From a bacterium (GTDB lineage Bacteria > Patescibacteriota > Microgenomatia > Daviesbacterales > UBA10151): a DNA stretch of 5,317 bases. The stretch is taken from contig DAHXOS010000105.1 of NCBI GenBank assembly GCA_027364775.1, positions 1 through 5,317 of the forward strand. Direction: 5' to 3'. The notes under the pieces are model-generated. The model saw only the letters and a list, made by a program, of their open reading frames with translations, was not told the origin of the DNA and searched no databases. Shown in pieces: positions 1 through 5,217 of the stretch (position 1 is its first letter; each line of letters starts with the position of its first letter). The translations under genes and the position numbers were made by a program.

Positions 1-40
1 AAGAATTGGAGCCGAAGTGTGAATCGGGATTGGTGGAGCT

Positions 41-310
41 ATGGGAGGAGTGGTAGCTGGTGTAATGTCTGCAGAAAAAGCGCAAGAATTTGCCAAACAA
101 GGAAGACCAATACGTGCTTATGTAGAAGCATTAAAATCATCTTTAGAATCAGCGGTTGGTTTAGCAATAGGCTTAGGCACAGCAGGTTATGCAATAGGTG
201 ATATACGAGGAGCAGTTATAGGTGGTGGATTTGGAGCTTTAGCAGGCGGAGTTGGGAATGGACAAGTTACATTTGCTCGTGTTTCCAGAACTCTTAGAGA
301 ATCTAAATAA
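41..310 (+). CDS. Small glycine-zipper hypothetical protein, possibly the 3' part of a disrupted gene
   Basis: The function is unknown. The 89-residue product has a short hydrophobic glycine-rich start (residues 1-9), a charged helical middle (10-37), and a hydrophobic stretch (about 38-72). In that stretch glycines fall every fourth residue: G49, G53, G57, G61, G65 and G69. This is the glycine-zipper pattern of two packed membrane helices, as in glycine-zipper 2TM proteins. The tail (75-89) is basic and polar. The start is uncertain. ATG 41 has GGAG only 2 nt upstream, too close for a normal ribosome site, and ATG 65 has AGGAG 14 nt upstream, which is rather far. The same frame continues upstream as RIGAEV, then TGA at 20-22, then IGIGGA, which reads as more of the same glycine-rich protein. 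The ORF may therefore be the tail of a gene broken by a nonsense change. It stops with TAA. Confidence 0.45.
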   Translation: MGGVVAGVMSAEKAQEFAKQGRPIRAYVEALKSSLESAVGLAIGLGTAGYAIGDIRGAVIGGGFGALAGGVGNGQVTFARVSRTLRESK

Positions 311-316
311 TAGCTA

Positions 317-445
317 CTAGATATAATTGTAAAAGTTTTCCAAGTTCTTAAGTATCTCGTATTGTTGTGAAATGCCTTCACCTAGATAGTGCCAACTAAA
401 TTGATGTCACATAATTTCTTCAGGCGATTTAAAAAATATTGGCAT
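317..445 (-). pseudogene. Possible broken mini-gene with one internal TGA
   Basis: The 173-bp gap between the glycine-zipper ORF and the DUF192 gene has no intact ORF of note. On the minus strand, one frame from ATG 445 reads MPIFFKSPEEIM, then TGA (409-407), then HQFSWHYLGEGISQQYEILK and nine more residues, ending in two consecutive TAG codons. The residues after the TGA look like ordinary soluble protein sequence, and a TGG-to-TGA change would restore a 42-residue protein. There is no Shine-Dalgarno site, and an in-frame TAG lies directly before the ATG. The frame begins 38 nt after the end of the DUF192 gene, on the same strand. I do not recognise the family. A chance open frame in AT-rich DNA is a serious alternative. 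Confidence 0.25.
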
Positions 446-483
446 CTATAAGTTTTATTCAGACTATTCTTCTTACTTTTTGA

Positions 484-822
484 CTAAAAAGATATTTTAT
501 CTCCTACTTTAATTTGGACTTTTTTTCTCAACTCTATAACCCAAAAATATTTAGGATTCCAAAAAAACAATGAATTAGGATCTAGGTACTTTGTTTTTAC
601 AACTTTTTTATTTTTATCTAAAATTAATACTGTTATTGTTTCTTTCAATCCAAAAGTATGTATCCCAAACCTGGTTTTAAATACTATTCCATTAAATTCA
701 TGATTTCCAATTAGGCCAATGGTTTTATCTAAAAGGTTAGTTGTAAATTTAATTTTTTTATTTAAAATCATTTTTTTAAAATTAATCTGAAGTAATTTGA
801 TCTTCCTCCTTGCAAATTGCAT
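484..822 (-). CDS. DUF192 (COG1430/UPF0127) family protein
   Basis: This 112-residue protein matches the DUF192 family, a small beta-rich fold of unknown biochemical role. The visible family pattern, in order, is a T-x-x-x-x-x-x-GLIG segment (residues 28-39), a GIVFKTRFGIHTFGLK segment (45-60) corresponding to the family's usual F-x-x-x-x-x-x-F-W-M-K-x-T core, ITVLILDKNKKVV (63-75), a DPNSLFFWNPKYFWVIEL segment (81-98) and the closing VGDKI (106-110). Many family members have an N-terminal signal or membrane segment. This one has only a basic, lysine-rich start, so it is probably cytoplasmic. ATG 822 is the longest start; ATG 771 (residue 18) would fit the family core equally well, and neither has a good ribosome site. 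The gene is divergent from the SurA-like gene, with 33 bp between starts, and ends in TAG, the only such stop among the intact genes here. It is even more A/T-rich and lysine-rich than its neighbours. Confidence 0.75.
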   Translation of the reverse strand: MQFARRKIKLLQINFKKMILNKKIKFTTNLLDKTIGLIGNHEFNGIVFKTRFGIHTFGLKETITVLILDKNKKVVKTKYLDPNSLFFWNPKYFWVIELRKKVQIKVGDKISF

Positions 823-855
823 ATTTAATGATAATATTGATTAGAAACAAAATCT
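823..855. promoter_or_regulatory. Compact divergent promoter region between the DUF192 and SurA-like genes
   Basis: Only 33 bp separate two divergent start codons, so both promoters must overlap this gap or the adjoining coding ends. On the minus strand, TATTAT (836-831, 5 of 6 to the -10 consensus) lies 8 nt before ATG 822, so its transcript would be nearly leaderless. On the plus strand, TAATAT (832-837) or GATAAT (830-835) could be a -10 box. TTGCAA (810-815), inside the DUF192 coding start, is a 4-of-6 match to a -35 box 16 bp before TAATAT. The region is so AT-rich that such matches are expected by chance, so the exact boxes are tentative. Confidence 0.3.
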
Positions 856-1581
856 ATGCCTAGAATAAAGAAAACAGCAGTTAGCAATAAAATTAATAAA
901 AAAGATACAAAAGTTAAGGTGGAAAAAGTTACCACCTCTTCTTCATCTGGAGGTAAGTTTAATACAGTCAATAATTTAAAATTTAATGCGTCAAGAAATC
1001 TTTCAAAAATAGATCGTAGAGTTTGGCCATTTTTAGCCTTATTAGGTTTGGTAATTTTGCTTCTTGCTGCTGGTAAATTTTTTATAGTTGCTTGGGTAGA
1101 TAAAAGACCTATTACCAGGTTTGAGGAATATAAAGTCTTAGAACAAAGATATGGTAAAGATGTAAAAGAACAATTAATAGTTGAGAAGTTAGTATTTATT
1201 GAAGCAGGAAAAAGAGGAATAAAAGTATCTAATCAGGAATTAAACAATGAGATAAGAAAAATAGAAGGAGAGCAAGGAGGTAAAGATAATTTAAACCAAG
1301 CATTACAGGCTCAGGGTATTACCCAGGAAGAATTTAAAAAATTAGTAAGCTTACAAATTTTAAGACAGAGGATGTTTGGTAATAATGTTAATGTCAGTGA
1401 TGATGAAATTAATAAATATTTACAGGAAAATAACCAACAGCTTAGTGGTACAGAAGATGCTTCTACCTCTGCCAGAATAAAAGAGAGTGTTAAACAACAA
1501 CTATTGCAGCAAAAAATAAACACAGAATTTAGTAATTGGTTAAAACAAAATCTACAAAGCTCTAGAGTAGTCCGTTATTAA
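856..1581 (+). CDS. Membrane-anchored SurA N-terminal-domain-like chaperone without a parvulin domain
   Basis: This is probably an extracytoplasmic folding helper of the SurA/PrsA/PpiD type, anchored by one membrane helix. Residues 1-55 are basic and Ser/Thr/Asn-rich (cytoplasmic tail), and residues 57-79 form a single hydrophobic helix. The SurA_N-like region follows: a VDKRPITRFE segment (81-90) resembling the usual V-N-G-x-x-I-T-R entry, LIVEKLVFIEAGKRGIKVS (107-125), a helix with QALQAQGITQEEFKK (148-162), and VSDDEINKYLQEN (180-192). Where a PPIase domain of about 90 residues usually follows, there is only a short Gly/Ser/Thr linker (about 196-206). A C-terminal helix (207-233) then leads to a hydrophobic end (VVRY), like the returning C-terminal helix of SurA. 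Prolyl isomerase activity is therefore unlikely; a holdase role is inferred. There is no Shine-Dalgarno site before ATG 856. gnd follows 80 bp later on the same strand, with no clear terminator between them. Confidence 0.75.
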   Translation: MPRIKKTAVSNKINKKDTKVKVEKVTTSSSSGGKFNTVNNLKFNASRNLSKIDRRVWPFLALLGLVILLLAAGKFFIVAWVDKRPITRFEEYKVLEQRYGKDVKEQLIVEKLVFIEAGKRGIKVSNQELNNEIRKIEGEQGGKDNLNQALQAQGITQEEFKKLVSLQILRQRMFGNNVNVSDDEINKYLQENNQQLSGTEDASTSARIKESVKQQLLQQKINTEFSNWLKQNLQSSRVVRY

Positions 1582-1648
1582 TCTTTTTAACAAAATAAAT
1601 TATTCTAATATCATGGGTATTGGTTATATTTGTAACTTTTTTTGCAAA

Positions 1649-1653
1649 AAGGA
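1649..1653 (+). promoter_or_regulatory. Ribosome binding site that sets the gnd start
   Basis: AAGGA lies 8 nt before ATG 1662 and is the best placed Shine-Dalgarno-like site in the window. It supports ATG 1662 over the in-frame TTG at 1620, which would add 14 residues before the conserved MKIGYIGLG start of the Rossmann fold. Confidence 0.6.
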
Positions 1654-1661
1654 TTTATAAA

Positions 1662-2573
1662 ATGAAAATTGGGTATATTGGACTTGGTAAGATGGGTAAA
1701 AATATGGTTTTACATCTGTTAGAACAAGGTGTAGAAATTGTAGCTTGGAATAGATCACCTCAACCCCGGGAAGAAGTTGCAGCAGTTGGTGCTATTACTT
1801 GTGAAACTATTGAAGAGTTAATTTCTAAATTAGAAACCCCCAGAATTGTTTGGTTAATGTTGCCAGCAGGAGAGGTAACAGATCAAATTATTGATGAAGT
1901 TTTGCCACTTCTTGAGCCTGAGGATCTATTAATAGACGGAGCAAATTCTTTTTATAAAGATACCCTAAAAAGGAATGAAAAAATAACAGCCAAAAAAGTT
2001 CATTTTATGGATATTGGAGTATCCGGAGGACCAAATGGTGCTAGGAATGGGGCCTGTTTAATGATTGGGGGATTAAAGGAAGATTATGAAAAAATAAAAG
2101 GATTGGTAAAACTGATTTCTTCTCCTGATGCTTATGGCTATTTTGGTCCAATTGGGGCGGGACATTTTGCCAAGATGGTTCATAACGGTATTGAATATGG
2201 AATGATGGAGGCAATTGGTGAGGGATTAGCAGTGTTAAAAGCTTCTCCTTTTGACCTTAACCTATCTGAAATTTTTAGAGTTTACAATAATAAATCAGTA
2301 ATTGAATCAAGATTAGTTGGTTGGACAGAGGAAGCTTTAAGAGAAGAGCCTGAATTAAGTGAATATTCATCAAAAATTGGTCATACAGGAGAAGGAGAAT
2401 GGACTATCAATACTGCTCAGGAGTTGGGAGTAGATGTGCCGGTTTTGAAAGATTCATTTAAAGTTAGATTAGAATCTGAAAATGTTGATGAAAATTCTGC
2501 AAATAGTTTTAGGAACAAGAGTATATCAGCTATGCGGGGCAAATTTGGCGGTCATTCTGTAAAGAAAAATTAA
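1662..2573 (+). CDS. gnd: 6-phosphogluconate dehydrogenase, decarboxylating (short form)
   Basis: This cytoplasmic enzyme oxidises and decarboxylates 6-phosphogluconate to ribulose 5-phosphate and CO2, the last step of the oxidative pentose phosphate pathway. At 303 residues it belongs to the short bacterial type (about 300 residues, versus about 470 for the E. coli-like form). Visible motifs are the dinucleotide site GLGKMG (7-12), the strand end WNRS (29-32), DGANS (92-96), the substrate loop DIGVSGGPNGARNGA (117-131), and FAKMVHNGIEYG (169-180). The last contains the catalytic lysine K171, H174, N175 and the glutamate E178. The C-terminal all-helical domain carries GHTGEGEWTI (240-249) and ends with the substrate-binding RGKFGGH motif (292-298). 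Asn-Arg-Ser after strand 2 resembles the Asn-Arg-Thr that holds the 2'-phosphate in NADP enzymes, so NADP use is inferred. All key residues are present. The stop codon overlaps that of zwf on the other strand. Confidence 0.93.
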   Translation: MKIGYIGLGKMGKNMVLHLLEQGVEIVAWNRSPQPREEVAAVGAITCETIEELISKLETPRIVWLMLPAGEVTDQIIDEVLPLLEPEDLLIDGANSFYKDTLKRNEKITAKKVHFMDIGVSGGPNGARNGACLMIGGLKEDYEKIKGLVKLISSPDAYGYFGPIGAGHFAKMVHNGIEYGMMEAIGEGLAVLKASPFDLNLSEIFRVYNNKSVIESRLVGWTEEALREEPELSEYSSKIGHTGEGEWTINTAQELGVDVPVLKDSFKVRLESENVDENSANSFRNKSISAMRGKFGGHSVKKN

Positions 2574-4003
2574 ACTTTACAAAAATCCATAGAGGGTTCC
2601 AACCATGTTCTACCATCTGCCTCAATAAGTTCTATTGCAGCTTTTGGTCCCCAGGAACCTTGTTCATAAAGTTCAATTTGTGGTTTTTGAGAAATTAAAG
2701 AATCAATAAAAGCCCATTGGGCTTCAACCTCTTCTGCTGAATTAAAGAAAGTCTGGTCACCTGAGATTGTATCTATTAACAGTTTTTCATAAGGGTCAGG
2801 GATGTAATGAGAATGATGATCTAATTTGTAGCAAAACTGCATATATTCAGGTTCCAATTCAACCTTATGTCCAGGCTTTTTAGTGACAATTTTTAAAACT
2901 ATTCCTTCATTTGGTTTGATCCTGTAGATTAAAATATTAGGTTCAAAGCCTAAATTGTGACTAACAAATAAGTTTTTGACCGGATTTTTAAAAACTATAC
3001 TCACTTCCGTAGCTAACTGCTTTAACATTTTACCTGCCCGAACATAAATAGGGATATCCTTAAATTTATTGTTATCTATAAAGGTTTTATAGGCATAAAA
3101 AGTCTCTGTCTGGGAATTTGGATTAACATTAGGCTCACTTTGATAACCTTGATATTGGCCAAAGACAATTTTGTCTTTTAACGGTTTTAAAGCGGTAAGT
3201 ATTTTTAGCCTCTGGGCTGTTATAGCTTCATTTGTAAACTGTTCCGGGGCCTCCATCGTTGCAAATGCTAACATCTGCAACTGGTGGTTTTGGCCAACAT
3301 CTTTTAAAGCCCCTACCTGATCATAATAACTTCCTCTCATTCCTACCCCATAATCCTCGGCTGCTGTTATCTGGATGTGATCAATGTATTTATGATTAAT
3401 AAGTGGCTCAAAAATATTATTTCCAAATCTAAAGGTTAAAATATTTTGCAAGGTTTCTTTGCCAAGATAATGGTCCAGCCTAAATATTTGCTCTTCTTTA
3501 AAATAATTTAGCAGTAGTTTATTCAGTTCCTTAGCTGATTTCAAATCAATCCCAAACGGTTTCTCAACCATAATCCTAACCCAACCACGTAAGCTGCTAT
3601 CTAATCCTGTTAGCTTAAGGTTTTCAAAGATATTGCGGTAAAGATCGGGAAGTGTTGCTAAATAGAAGATAATATTAGGATTCTTAATCAGCTGTTTTAA
3701 CATTAGATAAAAATTTGGATCATCAAAATTACCCTGCAGATAATCAATCTTATTAATCAGTTGTTCTAAAACCTGATTATCTATTGAATGAGGATGATGG
3801 ACATTTCTGCTATTTAAGGAGTCTTGGACAAAATCTGCAAACTCTTCTTTATTAAGAGGCCTTCTGGCATTACCTATAATTTGAATATTTTCCGGTAAAA
3901 TCCCTTTTTGCTGCATATCATAAAGGGCATGAAGAGAATATTTTTGGGCTAGGTTACTAGTGATTCCAAAGATGACTAAGGATAAGGGTTTTTTATTATC
4001 CAT
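2570..4003 (-). CDS. zwf: Glucose-6-phosphate 1-dehydrogenase
   Basis: This enzyme oxidises glucose 6-phosphate to 6-phosphogluconolactone, normally with NADP, as the entry step of the oxidative pentose phosphate pathway. Its 477 residues are a normal family length. The N-terminal Rossmann domain has GITSNLA (13-19) in place of the usual GxxGDLA, then ARR (46-48), the likely 2'-phosphate contact. EKPFGIDLKSAKELN (147-161) and the active-site motif FRLDHYLGKE (174-183, with D177 and H178) follow. H240 in GQNHQLQ is the expected catalytic base. The C-terminal domain has VRAGKML (321-327), SGDQTFF (414-420) and GSWGPKAA (449-456). The position normally filled by the conserved lysine after GDLAxx is Tyr22. 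The gene starts with ATG inside the end of the PAP2 gene (8-nt overlap) and has no ribosome site of its own, which suggests coupled translation. It ends sharing TTAA with gnd. The assignment is firm; normal activity is likely but not certain. Confidence 0.93.
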   Translation of the reverse strand: MDNKKPLSLVIFGITSNLAQKYSLHALYDMQQKGILPENIQIIGNARRPLNKEEFADFVQDSLNSRNVHHPHSIDNQVLEQLINKIDYLQGNFDDPNFYLMLKQLIKNPNIIFYLATLPDLYRNIFENLKLTGLDSSLRGWVRIMVEKPFGIDLKSAKELNKLLLNYFKEEQIFRLDHYLGKETLQNILTFRFGNNIFEPLINHKYIDHIQITAAEDYGVGMRGSYYDQVGALKDVGQNHQLQMLAFATMEAPEQFTNEAITAQRLKILTALKPLKDKIVFGQYQGYQSEPNVNPNSQTETFYAYKTFIDNNKFKDIPIYVRAGKMLKQLATEVSIVFKNPVKNLFVSHNLGFEPNILIYRIKPNEGIVLKIVTKKPGHKVELEPEYMQFCYKLDHHSHYIPDPYEKLLIDTISGDQTFFNSAEEVEAQWAFIDSLISQKPQIELYEQGSWGPKAAIELIEADGRTWLEPSMDFCKV

Positions 4004-4646
4004 GCTTTTTTATAGGTATTGTTATGCCAGATAGTATACCAAAAGAAGTACCCATTAAAAGACCACCAATTACATCTGATAACCAATGTTCACCAAGATA
4101 AATTCTAGAAATTAGCATTAACAACAAAAAAAAGGCAAGAGAAATTTGAATAAATATCTGGTACCGGAACTTAACCCTAAAATAAAAGTACAATATTAAA
4201 AATGAAATCAAAAAAGATGTCCTTAAAACATGACCGGATGGGTAAGAGTAATCAACAGGTACGTAGTTACTGGGCAATCTAAAATTAATTAATCCCCGGT
4301 AGAAAAAATAAGGGGGTCCTGGATGGTAAATAAATACTTTACCAAAAAGTTCTGCTGCTAGAGCAACTGGAAGTAGCATTAAGCTCAAAGTAGTTAGCCA
4401 AAATCTTTTTATAATCATCATAATTACCAGTCCCAGCCAAAATAGGCCAGTAATCTCTACTGTGCCTATTAGTGATAGTAGCGAGAAAGGCCAATCTAGT
4501 TTTCGGCTGATTTTATCTTGAAATTTTACCGTGGTATTAAAATCTATTTGGGTAAAGGTTTCCTTGGCTACTAAATAGGAAAAAAATATAAATAAAAGTA
4601 GTAAAACAAAAGAAAAAATAAGCAAGAATTTTTTATTTATTACCAT
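3996..4646 (-). CDS. PAP2-family membrane phosphatase with a divergent first motif
   Basis: This 216-residue integral membrane protein belongs to the PAP2 (type 2 phosphatidic acid phosphatase) superfamily. Those enzymes remove phosphate from lipid substrates such as phosphatidate, phosphatidylglycerol phosphate or undecaprenyl pyrophosphate on the outer face of the membrane. About six hydrophobic segments are visible (near 7-27, 55-78, 83-101, 142-157, 163-180 and 192-210). Motif 2 is YPSGH (135-139) and motif 3 is SRIYLGEHWLSD (180-191), with H139, R181, H187 and D191 in place. Motif 1 normally reads K-x6-R-P; here K103 is followed by VFIYHP and then G110-P111, so the arginine is replaced by glycine. 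The substrate cannot be read from sequence. The gene overlaps the upstream YdjM-like gene by 7 nt and zwf by 8 nt, so it is almost certainly in one operon with them. No Shine-Dalgarno site is visible. Confidence 0.87.
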   Translation of the reverse strand: MVINKKFLLIFSFVLLLLFIFFSYLVAKETFTQIDFNTTVKFQDKISRKLDWPFSLLSLIGTVEITGLFWLGLVIMMIIKRFWLTTLSLMLLPVALAAELFGKVFIYHPGPPYFFYRGLINFRLPSNYVPVDYSYPSGHVLRTSFLISFLILYFYFRVKFRYQIFIQISLAFFLLLMLISRIYLGEHWLSDVIGGLLMGTSFGILSGITIPIKKHG

Positions 4647-5140
4647 TTAATAATTAATAATAAAGCCAGTAGGTAAATTATAACCTGATAAATGTCCCGT
4701 TTTAAATCCCACATTAGACCTTTTTCAAACTTTCCATGCCAATGGGTTAAAATATGAAGTTTATTTTCAAGCTTTAAAGGTCCTTTAATTGGTAATAGTC
4801 CTAAATACATTAAACCATCTATAACATCAGGCAGTTGAGCACCGCCTATCCCAAATAAAATACTCCAGGTTTTTAAACTAAAACCAAATTTAAAATAACT
4901 TAAAACAAAAACAATTAAAAATGTTAATCCCAAATCAAAAACAATCGGTTTCCAAACCTTGGATTTATAATCTTTAAAATTTGTAAAATGCCCATGAGGC
5001 ACAAGGTCAGCCAGATAATGTGATACAAAACCTGCAGATCCAGCAGTTAGTAAGGTTAAGGTTGGATTAGAGTCTCCCAACAAATAGTATGTCCCTAAGC
5101 CCACTCCTATTCCAATACCAGTATGTCCAAATGCGATCAT
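4640..5140 (-). CDS. YdjM-like integral membrane protein, putative metal-dependent hydrolase
   Basis: This 166-residue polytopic membrane protein resembles the YdjM/COG1988 group (PF04307, membrane-bound putative metal-dependent hydrolases), a family without a settled reaction. Its conserved-looking polar residues sit in and beside hydrophobic stretches: H6 in FGHTGIGIG, SHYLADLVPHGH (40-51, with H41, D45, H49 and H51), D69 in the next helix start, GAQLPDVIDG (100-109, with D105 and D108), and HILTHWHG (129-136). This arrangement of His and Asp could hold a metal. Hydrophobic segments are near 8-22, 25-42, 66-83, 87-102 and 150-165. ATG 5140 is preceded by an extended -10 promoter box at a distance that predicts a leaderless transcript. 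It is the first gene of the operon with the PAP2 gene and zwf. The family match rests on motif style only, so the hydrolase label is provisional. Confidence 0.65.
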   Translation of the reverse strand: MIAFGHTGIGIGVGLGTYYLLGDSNPTLTLLTAGSAGFVSHYLADLVPHGHFTNFKDYKSKVWKPIVFDLGLTFLIVFVLSYFKFGFSLKTWSILFGIGGAQLPDVIDGLMYLGLLPIKGPLKLENKLHILTHWHGKFEKGLMWDLKRDIYQVIIYLLALLLIIKW

Positions 5141-5146
5141 CTTTTA

Positions 5147-5155
5147 AGTATACCA
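5147..5155 (-). promoter_or_regulatory. Extended -10 promoter of the YdjM-like/PAP2/zwf operon
   Basis: On the minus strand TGG directly precedes TATACT (5152-5147, 5 of 6 to consensus), giving the extended -10 form TGnTATAAT, which needs no strong -35 box; none is seen. The normal start point 6-8 nt downstream falls at about 5141-5139, on the ATG itself at 5140. The mRNA would be leaderless, consistent with the absence of a ribosome site. Confidence 0.5.
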
Positions 5156-5175
5156 ATATTTGATATATAAATTCC

Positions 5176-5195
5176 TATACTGAAAAAGTTATGAT
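5176..5195 (+). promoter_or_regulatory. Candidate -10 boxes for the plus-strand gene at the right edge
   Basis: Two 5-of-6 matches to the -10 consensus face right: TATACT (5176-5181) and TATGAT (5190-5195). The second would start transcription near 5202, about 16 nt before TTG 5218. TATACT mirrors the minus-strand box at 5152-5147, so the pair forms back-to-back promoters. No good -35 box stands at 16-18 bp from either. TTGATA (5160-5165) lies only 10 bp before the first and 24 bp before the second. Confidence 0.3.
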
Positions 5196-5217
5196 ACATT
5201 TGAGACAGTAACTACAA

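Noticed and set aside
367..381. Hairpin GTGAA-ATGCC-TTCAC as a terminator for the left-end ORF or the DUF192 gene.
   Set aside because: The stem is only 5 bp and no T-run follows on either strand.
1..445. UGA read as glycine or tryptophan (recoded genetic code), suggested by in-frame TGA at 20-22 and 409-407.
   Set aside because: gnd, zwf, the PAP2 gene and the other intact genes are full length without a single in-frame TGA over more than a thousand codons, although they contain many glycines. In a recoded genome TGA would appear in them. The absence of TGA as a terminator in the seven visible gene ends is a small sample in AT-rich DNA.
386..451. Plus-strand frame IVPTKLMSHNFFRRFKKYWHL as a transposase remnant.
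   Set aside because: It is only 21 codons, is in exact antisense codon register with the minus-strand candidate, and has no recognisable transposase motif or terminal repeats.
805..810. Perfect AGGAGG on the minus strand inside the DUF192 ORF, looking like a strong ribosome site.
   Set aside because: No in-frame ATG, GTG or TTG follows at a usable distance; the next ATG (771) is 33 nt away. The bases simply encode Arg5-Arg6 if ATG 822 is the start.
1311..1523. Cysteine- and leucine-rich minus-strand frame inside the SurA-like gene.
   Set aside because: It is the antisense shadow of glutamine-, lysine- and asparagine-rich codons of a well-supported gene.
1620..1661. TTG start extending gnd by 14 residues.
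   Set aside because: The added residues precede the conserved Rossmann start, and the AAGGA site at 1649-1653 is correctly spaced for ATG 1662.
5187..5213. Inverted repeat AGTTA/TAACT as an operator.
   Set aside because: The arms are only 5 bp with a 17-nt gap, which is expected often by chance in this AT-rich region.
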